From Ceratopteris richardii (lineage: Eukaryota > Streptophyta > Polypodiopsida > Polypodiales > Pteridaceae), in NCBI GenBank assembly GCA_020310875.1, contig MU260069.1, forward strand, positions 22,501 through 86,500: 64,000 nucleotides of DNA, given 5' to 3'. How positions within the stretch are numbered: the stretch's first letter is position 1; each line of letters opens with the position of its first letter. Of the stretch, positions 34,201 to 45,739 are shown piece by piece. Both the position numbers and the translations under genes were made by a program. Below the pieces are notes generated by a model. That model was not told the DNA's origin. It did no database searches and worked only from the letters and a program-made list of their open reading frames with translations.

Positions 34201-35225
34201 CAAAGGCTTGGAATCAAAGGCAAGTGGCCTTCTTGAAGAGATTTGGCTTCTCTCCAAGTGATGGAGATCCATCCTTGTATATGAAGAAAATAAATGACAA
34301 GATATGTTTGATATGCATATATGTAGAAGATCTCCTTGTGATAGGTGATGATGACAGAGGGATAAGGACCATCACAAAGAAGCTTCTAGGGGAAAGAAGG
34401 TATCTATCTCTCTCAAAAGAAGTATCTTCTAGATGTGTTGTTTAGGTTTGCCATGATAGATTGCAAACCAATAGCTCAACCTATGGATACAAATGTCAAG
34501 TTAAGCAAGGAAGATGGTAAGAAGGTAGAAGACCTTACACTATACAGGAGCATTGTGGGATCATTGATCTATGCTACACTCACAAGGCTTGATTTTCGCT
34601 ACATAATTGGAGTTCTATCTTAGTTCATGCATGCAGCCACAAATACACATCTCAAACATGCAAATTGAGTGTTAAGGTATGTAAAGAGTACACGTAATTA
34701 TGGTGTGCTACATAGGTATGATGAATAACTTCAAGTAAGAGCATGGAGTAATGTAGATTGGGTAGGTAGTGTTGATGATAGAAGTTCAACTTCTGGCTAT
34801 GTTTCCATGGTAGGTATGAAAGCAATTTCATGGATGAGCAAAAGGCAACCCACAATTGAATTGAGTTCAATAGAGGATGAATATAGAGATTTAGCCCTCA
34901 CTACATGTGAAGCAATGTGGCTTAAGAAGCTCTTCAAAGATTTTGGTATACAACTTGCACCAATTCCATTGTATGGAGATAACATGTCAAGCCTACATCT
35001 TGCCAAAAATCCCATGTATCATGCAAGGAGCAAGCACATTGAGGTGCATTACCATTATGTGAGGGAAAAGGTTGCAAGTGGGAACATTAATGTTCATTTT
35101 GTAGGGAGAAAGGACCAATTTGTAGATATCTTCACCAAAAACTTGGACATGACCAAGTTTAAAAGGTTTTCAAAAGCTATGAGCTTACTTGATATAGGCA
35201 CTACTAGCTTAAGCTTGAGGGGGAC

Positions 35226-36030
35226 TGTTGAAAATGTGAACTATACAAGCTTTAGGTGCACAAAGGGATCAAAAGACCTTCATGTGGACAAAATTCATGA
35301 ATTAAAGGACTTAGGGTGCCCTCAAGGTTGGGCAAGGTGAGAGAAGGCAGTCCTAAGGCAGTGGAAAAGTTGTGAGAGGCATCCAAAAGCTATAAAAGGA
35401 GGTAAAGAGACACAAAATGCATGGAAGTCTTGTAGGTCATTGATGACTAATATAAATATACTCAAAGAGGCTAAAGAAAAGAGTCATACAAGGCTCAAGG
35501 AGCTGAAATGCAGAGTCCAAGCTAGGAAAAACATGAACAAGGGTGTTATATGCATAGATGAGGAGCAAGGAGGAGCTATCAAGCCCACACCCTCTCTAGT
35601 CTCTTCTATGTATAGACATAGTCTTCTTATAATAGTTGTAAATCCTTGTGTACATATCCAATTCAAGAAGTTTCAAGTGCATTATGTAGCTTATATATGT
35701 ATCTTACTTTTCCTAGATAAAATCAATTTTTTGTGCAAAGAAAATGGTGCATCTTTGTAATCCTAACTTTAGCATATCCTACATCTTGGCATAGTACATA
35801 TTGTTCAGAGTTGGTGACTAATCTAAACAAATCCGTTTGAGGTGTTCTATAGCTCATTGGAGATATTAAAAACCAAACTAAGTGTGGCTAAAAGCTTAGG
35901 TGATTTGAATTAGTGTAAGGTATGTGAATCAAAGTTTTATTGCAGGGTAATAGAAAAGGTGTATGAAGGGATCTAGATATTGGGTTCATTTCACTTCTAG
36001 TGTGCAAATATGAGGGATTAAATTCCATCA
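35226..36030 (+). repeat. Copia-4 3' LTR
   Basis: Starts TGTTGAAAATGTGAAC directly after the purine tract and ends AATTCCATCA. It is 805 bp, identical in length to the 5' copy despite visible divergence. Confidence 0.92.
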
Positions 36031-36309
36031 ACCAAGTCATTTCTCTTTTCGTACCTTCATTTGAAAGAAAAACATTAACCAACCTAGAGAAATGTTAACT
36101 TCCACTATCAATTCCTAACTTTCTACTCACTTTGCTTTTTTACTTTCTACCATTGCTTTAAATTTGTCAAAGTAATAAAAAACATCACTTGTTTGTTTAA
36201 AAAATTACACAAAGCTCATCCAATCAGAGTCATCCACAAAATTAAGATATATTTACTACAGTCTTCTAGCATGTGATGGATCCTTTGTAGGGCCCCAAAC
36301 ATTAGTATG

Positions 36310-36943
36310 TGTTGATGTATTTTGGTAGTGATGTGTGTGAACACACACTAGGAGGGAACTTTTTCCCTCTGCAAGAACTTTTTTTCCTTCTATGCAAAAA
36401 ATATATAAAGGTTTTGGTTTGCCAATACAAGAGCCTCAAACTCTGCTACACATTTAGCAAAGCTTGACATGGTAGTTATGTTCACATTTTTAAGATACAA
36501 TTGTTTTAATGCAATAGGTTATTTTAGTCAATGTCCATGGCTACAACGACTGATGTATTCCGTATGTTTGCTATTGAGGACATGTTGGATGGTCTATAAC
36601 GGGAGTTGATAAGATCATTTTGACCAATACTCATGGTAGTTCTTTCACATTGTCAAATGCTTTTGTTTCTGCTAGGGTCCGAGAAAAATATGTTGTCACT
36701 TTCAACATTCGCGAAGATGTGATATATTTTACTAGTGATATGTGTGAACACACTTAGGACCGTCTGAGTACTTTTTTCCCTCTTTACGAGTTTTTTCCCT
36801 AGTTTGTATATATAATTATAACCATAATGTTCACTTATCTTTTTACATCACTTTGTAATTGATTCAATGTTGTGTTGTGCTCCAAATTCTTCTTCTTCTT
36901 TCTTGTGCAGTTCATATGCTTCCGTAGACCTTGAACTCTAACA
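36310..36943. mobile_element. 634-bp TRIM-like or solo-LTR insertion inside Copia-6
   Basis: It begins TGTTGATGTATTTTGG and ends CTCTAACA, with flanks GTATG and ATATG as a five-base target duplication with one difference. The start is echoed near 36717 (TGTGATATATTTTACTAGTG), both followed by GTGTGAACACAC and a TTTTTCCCTCT stretch. It may therefore be two short LTRs of about 230 bp with a 180-bp interior (which contains ATGGCTACAACGACTGATG), as in TRIM elements. No primer site is clear. Removing it would join Copia-6 integrase sequence on both sides, which supports the borders. Confidence 0.65.
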
Positions 36944-37240
36944 ATATGTACAAACTCCAACAAATCCCTACATGGAACTTTGTATGGCAAAATGGATGCC
37001 TTGCCTGCTTATTAAATTGAGAACTATCACATAAGTGTATTATATTCTGCCTCAAATATAAGGTAAACCAATAACAATCTTTCTACAAGCCATGTCATTG
37101 AACTCTTGTGTGTTTACATGTTCTATGCACTTATGTCATAATTCAATTTGAGCAATTATATTATTACCAATTCAATAATAAAAAAAAAATGAAAACATAC
37201 TTTCAATGTAAACACTCTTCTTGTCATTGTCCTCTCGCCA

Positions 37241-38340
37241 AGACTTGAAAAGAATGCTTTTTATTTTAAACAAAATATCTAGATCTATTGAAAGCTACTT
37301 GATAGCACGCTCCAGCATTCGGCGTACTGAAATTAAATTCTTGATTATACATGGTAAATTTAGAACATCTGCTTACAATAAGAAAAACCAACTCCTCAAA
37401 GTCGAGGAGCCTTCAACATCTCGTTATCTTTTAAACCATTTAAGCTTCATGCAATGAGATCATGCTCTACAACGCATGATATGCATGCAAGTGTGTCAAC
37501 AATTTGCTACGTTTTAAGGCATATTCAGACATAACTTTTTGTACACTTCCACGCAAACTATTTTACTCATACGTTTGTTAAACACATCAAGCTTTTATTG
37601 TATTTGAGGGCAAACATTCTAACGTTCTCTATATCTTCTTGCTTGATTCTTACATCTTGTATATATATAAATCATGGCTGACTACATGTTGCACCTTTCT
37701 ATCTAACTATTTACATCATCTGTACTTCCACCATGCTATTGCAAGTGATCTCCTCAAGAAGTCATGTACATCAAAGTTTTATGCGTATGATTGATTTCAA
37801 ATTTTTCATATCTAATGCTTATCGCACCTTGCAAATGTACTGCGTCTGGAGAGATTCAAGCCTTTCACAGGTCTCATAACATTCTGGAAAGTTGTAGAGG
37901 GCAAGTTAATATGATGAGCCATGTGATCATATGTACTACAGATGTTTCATACAAAAATACGATAAGATAAATTGTTTGTTTAACTCAAATGGCTAGACTT
38001 TTAGCTCTCACCAGTTCCACATAATATAAAACTGTGTGCTTTCTATATGAAGAAAAAATAATAAGCAGGTGAAGAAATTACATAACACTATTTCAACGTT
38101 TATATGATCATACAAGAAAGTAAAATAGTGATATATGCTATCTGCTGAAATATTTACATAAGGAAAACATGTCCTCAAGATACGTTGTGCTGATTTCTGT
38201 GTCACAATAGAATATAATTTTGTGCACGAAAAGTCACTGCTCATACACTTAGCAAAGAAAGACGAAAAGCTTTTGTAAAAGGAAGGATTTTTGTTTTTTT
38301 TTCTCCAAAGAAATGGCTCACATACAACAACATATGATTC
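37241..38340. other. No gene seen
   Basis: AT-rich sequence. The first 200 bases could still belong to Copia-6 (protease side), but I find no motif. The rest has only short frames. Confidence 0.45.
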
Positions 38341-38343
38341 TGC

Positions 38344-38598
38344 CTATAAATCTTCCCTTTTGAACATCTTTTCCACATTGATTTGAGTTCTGGAATAGAC
38401 ATTGTCCTGTGGCACATTTGGTGGGGGACATATTATTTGAACCACAGGTTCAATAGAAATCCTAGAGTATGCAACAGTGGCAATATAGAGCTGTTCTTCT
38501 CTTTCAAGTCTACTTTGAACAAGAGTCACCTTCAAAGCCTGCAAGATATCAGAGATGTTCTTCCAGAAAATACTGCCTTGTGTGTGACTCTCAGACAT
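38344..38598 (-). other. Open frame of 84 codons, unrecognised
   Basis: The frame has a protein-like composition (NISDILQALKVTLVQSRLER, then VAYSRISIEPVVQIICPPPN) and no low-complexity bias, unlike most short frames here. There is no second copy in the window, no recognisable motif and no clear upstream signals. It may be an exon of a host gene or chance. Confidence 0.25.
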
Positions 38599-38599
38599 A

Positions 38600-39715
38600 T
38601 AGATTCTAATAAATGGAGGAGTACAATTTTAGCTCTTTACTGCAAAAGGAGATTTCTCATGCTTTTTTCTTTGTAATCAGCCAATTACTTGGCAGGATCT
38701 TTCAAAATTTGTTCCAAGAAGAGCCTTATTGGACTCTCATTTTAATCTTCCCTGATTGCTCTTTGTATTTGATAAAGGTGACTGGCAGCTTTCTGTATTA
38801 TCCCTTTCTGGCCTGGCAAACTTCACCCTGAATCCATGGGGACTTGCCTTTTTTTTTTAATAAAGGAAGTTCGGCCTTAGCGTACTCTCTAGGACTTGCC
38901 TTTTGCATAGATTGTAACATATCTCCATTAATATAATTTTTCTTTCTACGCTTGTGCATAAAGCATCTTTCATCATAATCCAATCTGTAAAATTTATTAT
39001 CATTTGTTTGTTTACTTTAATTGGCCTACATCATTTAAAAAAATACTAAGGATTCAAGCAATGCAACCTACGGCTTTATTTATTTCTTTATTCTTAGAAA
39101 AAAAATTAGTATAGACACGCCCGCCTATAATGATAAAACTTCGGGTATGCATTTTGTAATTTATATTGGTCTTGGAAAAAACAAAAATCTCATAGGAATA
39201 ACTTTTCTCATTTTTGACAAAAGCGCTTTAAATAAGTAACAAGGAAAAGAGGCAAGAATTTATAAACAGTTTACTATCATTTTTTCACTGTCGATTGTGT
39301 TGCTTTTCTAAATAAAAAACGAAGCGACGACAGTACTGTTTGTACTTACTGTACAAAAAGATCTCCCATGTTTTGTCGATAGCTGCATTATGTGAAGACA
39401 AGCACTTTGCGAGCTCTATTATAACTGCTCAATAATCTCAGATGATTAGTCGTTGTTAATTTCTAAACTTGTCTGCATTTTATGTGTTCACGAATATTCG
39501 TAAAGTCTTCGTGCACAAATTACACAAAAGAACAGTGTTTACCGCACTACAGGAACTACAGTCAGATTCCTTACTATTGTTATCTGATTTATTACAGTCC
39601 TCAATCCCCAAAAGTTATGTTTTCAAGTTCAGATTTTACAACCAGTTTACATTAATCGCCCAAGTCATCACGTGAACACCAATACACACATAACGACACA
39701 CATATAGACATCCGT
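38600..39715. other. No gene seen
   Basis: AT-rich intergenic sequence with short frames only. Confidence 0.5.
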
Positions 39716-39718
39716 CTC

Positions 39719-39762
39719 AGAGAGAGAGAGAGAGAGGCAGAGAGAGAAAGAGAGAGAGACGG
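39719..39762. repeat. GA-rich microsatellite
   Basis: Interrupted GAGA runs are followed by a short GGGGGG. A pyrimidine/purine-rich leader-like stretch follows, then an open frame (39800-40015). Confidence 0.9.
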
Positions 39763-39799
39763 GGGGTGCTGCTCCGTTTGAGTGTCCTTCTAGCTCCTG

Positions 39800-40015
39800 A
39801 TGATTCTTCTTCTCTCTAGCGTATGGACTATTACCACAGACCTGTACAGGTCAATGACCAAGAGGAGACCAACGATCAGAATGAACGCTTTTGTGAGGGG
39901 CCATAATGCAAGCTGTACCAACATCAGGGACACCATAGCCGACTTCGGCTTCAGAATCTGCTCAAAATATGAGGAGGCCACCCCTTTTGGCGAGCGCCCA
40001 TTGTTCCATGCTTAG
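39800..40015 (+). other. Open frame of 71 codons, unrecognised
   Basis: Reads MTKRRPTIRMNAFVRGHNAS and CTNIRDTIADFGFRICSKYE, in the GC-richer patch after the GA run. It resembles coding sequence in composition but has no motif I know. Possibly a gene fragment. Confidence 0.25.
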
Positions 40016-40149
40016 GTGGGCTTCTCTAGATAACGTATTTTTGAAGTATTAATTATTTCTTGCTCTTCTGGCGAGCAAAATTAATCGATCCCATGCCAAA
40101 CACCTACCTTGAAGAAGAGTCCATTCCTTGAGGGCAACTCTATGTCTCG

Positions 40150-40742
40150 GGTCTAAGTCTTCAAACCTAATCCACTAGTTAGTCTCTTGTTTCCAGAGCT
40201 GTTTTCACTGTTTGAACCCCTTGTTCCATAACTGCTTTGCAGTTTGGAGGTTCCAAGGCTCCACTCCTCTAATGCCACTGATCTGTAACCAAATAGAGTC
40301 ATTTTTTCTTATTCGAGCTTCCCACTTCCACTCATCACTGATTCTGATGAATTGTTTGGCCTTGTTCCAACTCTTCCATAAAGAACACACGAGGCTAGAG
40401 CCTTTAGGGGATACTGGGAGGGGAGAGAACAAAAGCGTGAGAATCCCTATGTCCTTCTAGCCAGGAAGGCCAACAAAGGTAAGGTCTTTCAAGTTTCTGA
40501 ATATCAATTTAGCCCAAGAGGACTCACTAGTGCTCCAAGCCTTGATAAGCCACTTAACTGCCAGCTTGTCATCGAACCCAACGATATCCAAAATACCCAA
40601 GCCCACTAAGTCTTTCGAGCTAATGCAAGTTTCCCAATTGATTTTGGGAATCCCGCTCCTGTTGGGGTCCCTAGTCCAAAGGAAGTTTCTGCAGATTCTT
40701 TCCACTTTGGCCAACTCTTTCTCCTTCGGTCTCCAACATGAC
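40150..40742 (-). mobile_element. LINE-A: C-terminal end of a plant LINE ORF2 (fragment)
   Basis: The minus strand encodes ELAKVERICRNFLWTRD, then IPKINWETCISSKDLVGLGI and the IVGFDDKLAVKWLIKAW stretch. This is the L..C..FLW...W..VC..K..GGLG..D pattern of the region after the RT domain in plant L1-type LINEs. A second frame (40432-40205) continues with LVCSLWKSWNKAKQFI and WLQISGIRGVEPWNL, the usual tail. There is at least one frame break between the two. Its 5' side stops abruptly at about 40742, where Copia-5 RNase H sequence begins. I see no poly-A tail or target duplication. Confidence 0.85.
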
Positions 40743-43700
40743 CTCCTTAGTTGCTTCCACAAGTCCTTTGTACTCAGCTTCAGTTGATGATAATGCTACT
40801 GTATGTTGTTTCTGAACACCAACTTACAAGTATCACCAATGTATATCATGTAGCCATGACTTGATCTTCTGTCATCCTGGTTACCTGCCCAATCTGAGTC
40901 ACTATAGGCTCTCAACTTCAAATCTGATGTAAAAGGATAATATAATCCTTCCTTCATAGTTCCTTTGATATATATGAGAACTCTTTGACCTGCAATCCAA
41001 TGTGGGTCCTTTGGACAATGCATGAATTGTGACAACACTCCCACTGCATAACTAAGATCAGGTTTTGTTAGTGTAGCATAAATCAAACTACCCACAAGAG
41101 ATTGATACTTCCTCATATCTTTGTATTCTGCACCATCATATTTACTGAGCTTGTGATTAACTACAAGTGGAGTGGAAGCTTCTCTGCAATTTTCCATATC
41201 AAACTTCTTCAGCAAGTTCAAAAGATACCTTTCTTGTGACACATATATGCCATGATCTGTATAAGTAACTTCCATTGCAAGAAAGTATGACAAATTTCCT
41301 AGGTCACTGATCTTGAATTCTTTTTCAAGTAATCTCTTTACCTCCTTGATTCCTTCATCTGAAGTACCTATGATTATAATGTCATCTACATAAATACAAA
41401 TGTAGATTGTACCTTCCTCTGCTCTTTTGATGAGTAAACTTGGATCTGCTTTTGAACTTTGATATCCAAGTTCATTGAGATACTTCACCAGTCTATAGTT
41501 CCATGCTCTTGGAGCTTGCTTCAATCCATACAATGCTCTTCTCAACCTGCAAACAAAATTTGGATACCTAGAATCTATAAACCCTTGAGGTTGTTCCATG
41601 TATACCTCATCTGATATGTATCCATTTAAGAATGCATTCTTTATATCCAATTGACTTAGGGTCCATCCTTTTGAAGCTGCAATAGCAATGCTTGTCCTTA
41701 TAGTTGACATCTTAGCTACAGGACTGAATGTCTCATCATAATCTATGCCATAGGTTTGGGCATAGCCTTTCACCACCAGTCTAGCTTTGTATCTGGTTAT
41801 ACTTCCATCTGCAAGCTTCTTCACTTTATAAACCCATTTATTTCCAATTGCTTTCTTACTATTTGGTTTAGGAACAAGTTCCCATGTCTTGTTCTCCTCT
41901 AGTGCATTGAACTCTTCCTTCATGGCTTCTTCCCGTTGCTTCTTACCTTTAGCTTCATCATAGTTCTGAGGTTCGTCATCGTCTTTGACCATATATCATA
42001 ATTCTTTTGAGTTATATAAGAAGTATCATAAGAATACCTTTCTGGTTGTCTTCTTGTCCTGCTTGACCTTCTTGGTTCACATTCTTCATATGTGTCTGGA
42101 TACACCTCTTCATCAAATATAGGAGCCTCTTCATTCCTTCTTGTTAATCCACTTCTGGATGTACTTGCTTGCATATAGTCTTCATCTCTATTCACCTGCA
42201 CAATTGATTTTCCTTTCTCACATCTTCTTACCTCTTCTTCAAATTCTTCAGTTGTATGACTTTGATCTGCATACCAGCTTTTTTGTTCATCAAATGTAAC
42301 ATCTCTAGAAACAATAAATTGTTTTGTTAGAGGATTCCACAACCTGTAACCCATTTGCTTTTCATCATAACCAATGAACACATATTTTTTTGCCTTTGGT
42401 TCAAGTTTATGTCTAAGTTGTGATGGCACATAAGCATATGCAATTGATCCAAACACTCTACAATGATCTAGTGTTGGTTTCTTACCCCACCAAGCTTCAT
42501 ATCGAGTCATTCCATTTAGAGCTGCACATGGTAATCTATCCACAAGATATGTAGTTGTATTTACAGCCTCAGCCCAAAGATAATTTGGACAATTCCTCTC
42601 CTTTAGCATAGCTCTAGCAAACTCAACCAAAGTCCTGTTCCTTCTTTCTGCTACACCATTTTGTTGTGGTGTATACCTGCAAGTTATTTCTCTCTTAATG
42701 CCTACATTCCAAAGATAATCATTGAAATCTTGGGAGAAGTATTCTCCCCCTCCATTAGACCTCAGTCTCTTAAGCTTTTGACCTGTGACTCTCTCTGCAT
42801 ATGCATGAAAATGCTTGAAAGCTCCAAACACTTTTGATCTTTCCTTCAAAACATATAATGGTATCCATCTTGTAGCATCATCAATGAGAAGAACATAATA
42901 CCTTGAGCCACTCATAGATCCTTCTTTTGTTGGTCCCCATACATCTGTATGAATGAGCTCTAGTAATCCATCATGTTTGAATCCCTTCTTTTGAAATGGT
43001 AACCTGTGTGCTTTTCCCATTTGACATGCTTCACATTTATAAACCATATGTTGACTCTGCACATTTGGTAATCCTAGTATAGACTGATTAGCAACCAGAG
43101 CTTTAATTCCTCTTTCATTGAAGTGACCTAATCTCTTATGCCAGAGAACTTGACTGATTAGCAACCAGAGCTTTAATTCCTCTTTCATTGAAGTGACCTA
43201 ATCTCTTATGCTAGAGATCAAGTTGTGTAATCACTCCTTCACCATGTGTGAGCAAAGCTTGACCAATGTTCCCTTGTACTCTTAAAGTAAAAAGTCTACC
43301 TTCTTTCTTACCAGAGACAATCATATTATATCCATTCTCTGGATCTTCCACAAATACTCCATTTGTAAACCTGACTTGAAAACCTTTTTCAACTATCTGT
43401 CCCACACTAATCAAGTTTTTAGGTATGGTAGGAACATACAAAACATTGGTTAGCAAATCTTCTCCATTCTTGCATTTCACTTTTCCAATTGAATGTACAC
43501 TATGTCTTGTATTATCACCTGTTTGAACACTATGGCTAGAAATGCCTTTTTCCAATTCTGACATCAATTCTATGTTTCCTGACAAATGATTAGAACATCC
43601 AGAGTCAATGTAAAATACCTTTAGATTTTCTTTATCTGATGTGCTGATTGAATTCATCATCAATGATGTATGACTTTCATTTTGTGTGTCATTTGCATAA

Positions 43701-44766
43701 TTGTAGTAGGTAGTGTTGTAGGATTGATTCTGTCCCCAACTTCTTCCTCCACCTCTACCATAGCCTCCTCTTTGACTTTGTCCTCTTTGAAAATTACTTT
43801 GATATCTTCCACCTCTGCCTCTGCTATTGTTAGTCTGATTTTGATTTGATCCTTGTTGATTGTGCTAACAATCATGAGCCAAATGATTACTCAATCCACA
43901 GATCCAACAAGCCTTCTTGTTGTTATTTTGATTACCTCTTCCTCTTCAAAAACCTCTTCCTCTTCCTCTACCAGTGCCTTTACCTCTTGCATAATAAACT
44001 TGAGAAGTTGACTCTTCTTCATCCTTTGCTTTACCTTTATCTTCTTTCTTCTTATTCTTCATGTACATTGCAGAACTTTGCCCTTTATCTCCATCTCCCT
44101 TCAAGTCTTGCTCATATGTGAGAATCAAACCAAGCAACTGGTTCAAATCTGGAACATAATGATTTAATGAAAGTTCTGTTGATAAGACAAAAGGTTTCCA
44201 CCTTCCATCCCCTCTCAAACCTACAAGTAGTTGAGCAATCAATCTGCGATCTTCAACATCTTCATCTATGGATCCAAGACTATCTGCTAGATCCTTCATC
44301 TTAGTGACATAATCACTAATACTTTGACTTGGCTTCTTCTTGAATGTTGTAAACTCTAACCATACACTTGCTTTCCTTGCTTAAGTAGTGCTTTGGAAAT
44401 GATACTCCAATGCATTCCATATATCTTCATATGATTCCAATCCTCTAATGTGTGGTAGCAAATGATCAGAGATTGTATTGTAGATGTAGGCTTTTGCACT
44501 TGCATCCTTCTTCTGCCAATGCTTTAAAGCATCAAGTTCCTCTTTCTTTGGTCGGCTTTCATCTTCAAATACTGGCTTCTCTTCTTCACGTGTAACATAT
44601 ATCATGAGATCATTACTCATAAGTAAGGCTTCCATTCTCATTACCCATGCGGGGTAATTATCTCAGTCGAGTTTGTCAATGCAGATATGATCAGCCATAC
44701 TCCTTCCCTTCTGGTGCAACCTTTGCCGCCTTCTGCTCTTTAGGACCTTTCTGCTCTGATACCACT

Positions 44767-45738
44767 TGTTGATGTGTAAAACACCACAAAAAATGAATTA
44801 ATGTGATACTAGAACACCTCTATGGTCACCATTAACTCATTGCCACTCAAAACTTTGAGAAATGATAGCCAAAACCAAGAACTTTACTTCTTCAGATTTT
44901 TCCAATCACTGAAATGACATACCTTCAGTATTTTGCTAATTTATCTTAGCTCAAATATTATTTTTCCAAGATCTTTTAGTGGATCAAACTAAAAGAGTAG
45001 AGCTTTCCAACAAGCTATCATATGCAAGAAACGGATCTTTAGAACTCAAGATATGGCCTTCACAAGATGACCCTGTATGACTTTCCAAAACTAGAAATTT
45101 TACCTGTTTTAGTAAATTTTGCTGTCTAAAAATGAAAATTCGATGCCTAGCATCGACTTGCAACCAAAAGTCAATGCCGGGCATCGACTTTGAGCTTTTT
45201 CAGCCACTTTTTGAGTGCCAAAATTACCTCCTTTAACACACACATGAACAAGACCACTTTTATGTGGGAAGTCGATGCCAGGCATCCACTTTATGTTGAA
45301 ACTCGATGCCAGGCATCGAGTTGCTCCACAAACCTCATGTTTTTAAAAGATTCAACAATAGGTAACACACAGAGAATGAAAATAATGACTTATCAGCACA
45401 AACTCAATGCTAGGCATCGCGTTGCTTGAAAAACTTGAACTTTTGAATTCAAGTTTTACAGGTGCTATCTCACTCAGAGAAGCCCGACTCTATTTAGTCA
45501 TACAAAATGAACTCCTTCTCACATTCTATCACTCTCTTCCACTTCCCGTCAGTTGATACAAACTAACTTATATAGTTTCTCTCAATCTCGTGACTTTTAC
45601 AAAACTTCTAGAACTAAAGTGAAATATCTTTGCAAAATATAATACACTTGTGAATTTGTCCCTTCACATAGGCATATGGTTTTCTTCTAAAGCTTTGACC
45701 TTCAAATATATGTCCAATTAGTGATTGTTTCTCCAACA
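44767..45738 (-). repeat. Copia-5 5' LTR with repeated short palindromes
   Basis: It runs from TGTTGATGTG to TCTCCAACA on the plus strand, 972 bp. On the element strand a TATATAAG box lies at about 45567-45576. Between 45141 and 45419 it holds five copies of a 15-base near-palindrome (CGATGCC..GGCATCG type). Confidence 0.85.
45141..45419. repeat. Five spaced copies of a 15-bp near-palindrome in the Copia-5 LTR
   Basis: Copies start at 45141 (CGATGCCTAGCATCG), 45172 (CAATGCCGGGCATCG), 45273 (CGATGCCAGGCATCC), 45304 (CGATGCCAGGCATCG) and 45405 (CAATGCTAGGCATCG). Spacings are 31, 101, 31 and 101, so a 132-base unit was duplicated and only the palindromes stayed alike. They lie downstream of the TATA box on the element strand, so they may be in the transcript. 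Confidence 0.88.
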
Positions 45739-45739
45739 G

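Larger units (their letters stand above)
30463..36030 (+). mobile_element. Copia-4: Ty1/copia element nested in Copia-6 (broken)
   Basis: LTRs of 805 bp each (30463-31267, 35226-36030) flank an internal region starting with a TGGTATCACAG primer site (31270) and ending with CTTGAGGGGGA. Flanks TCCAA and ACCAA are a target duplication with one difference. Parts in order are gag (about 31400-31960), protease (about 32250-32490), integrase (about 32560-33300), RT with a YVED-type catalytic box (about 33700-34620) and RNase H with YGDNMSSLHLA and KHIEVHYHYVREK (about 34740-35220). LTRs differ at roughly 10-15% by eye, so the insertion is clearly older than Copia-1, -2 and -3. It has several breaks. 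Confidence 0.93.
30030..37240 (-). mobile_element. Copia-6: old, heavily decayed copia integrase region split by two later insertions
   Basis: Three minus-strand pieces belong together. Piece 36944-37240 shows a gag_pre-integrase remnant (HVNTQEFNDMACRKIVIGLP then KQARHPF). Piece 36031-36309 shows HTNVWGPTKDPSHA and YFDKFKAMVE, the integrase core. Piece 30030-30462 shows FGLVCFARTPYELRTKLQP and TPFEI, the integrase C-terminal part. The interruptions are a 634-bp LTR-like insert (36310-36943) and Copia-4 (30463-36030). No LTR of Copia-6 itself is recognised. It is a fossil with many breaks and is the oldest element in this part because others lie inside it. Confidence 0.72.
40743..45738 (-). 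mobile_element. Copia-5: Ty1/copia element in CACTA-2, one LTR visible (broken)
   Basis: The 5' LTR (44767-45738) is followed on the minus strand by an initiator-Met primer site (complement GCTCTGATACCA at about 44753-44764). Parts seen are gag (about 43900-44660), protease with DSGCSNHL (about 43560-43660), integrase with HTDVWGPTKEGS and RSNGGGEYF (about 42200-43190), RT with YVDD (about 41100-41990) and RNase H up to about 40743. The other end adjoins LINE-A and no second LTR is seen. The outer LTR edge falls in the DGVNPFG motif of CACTA-2 tnp2, so it inserted there. Its proteins are close to those of Copia-2. It is broken, with a few breaks. Confidence 0.92.
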
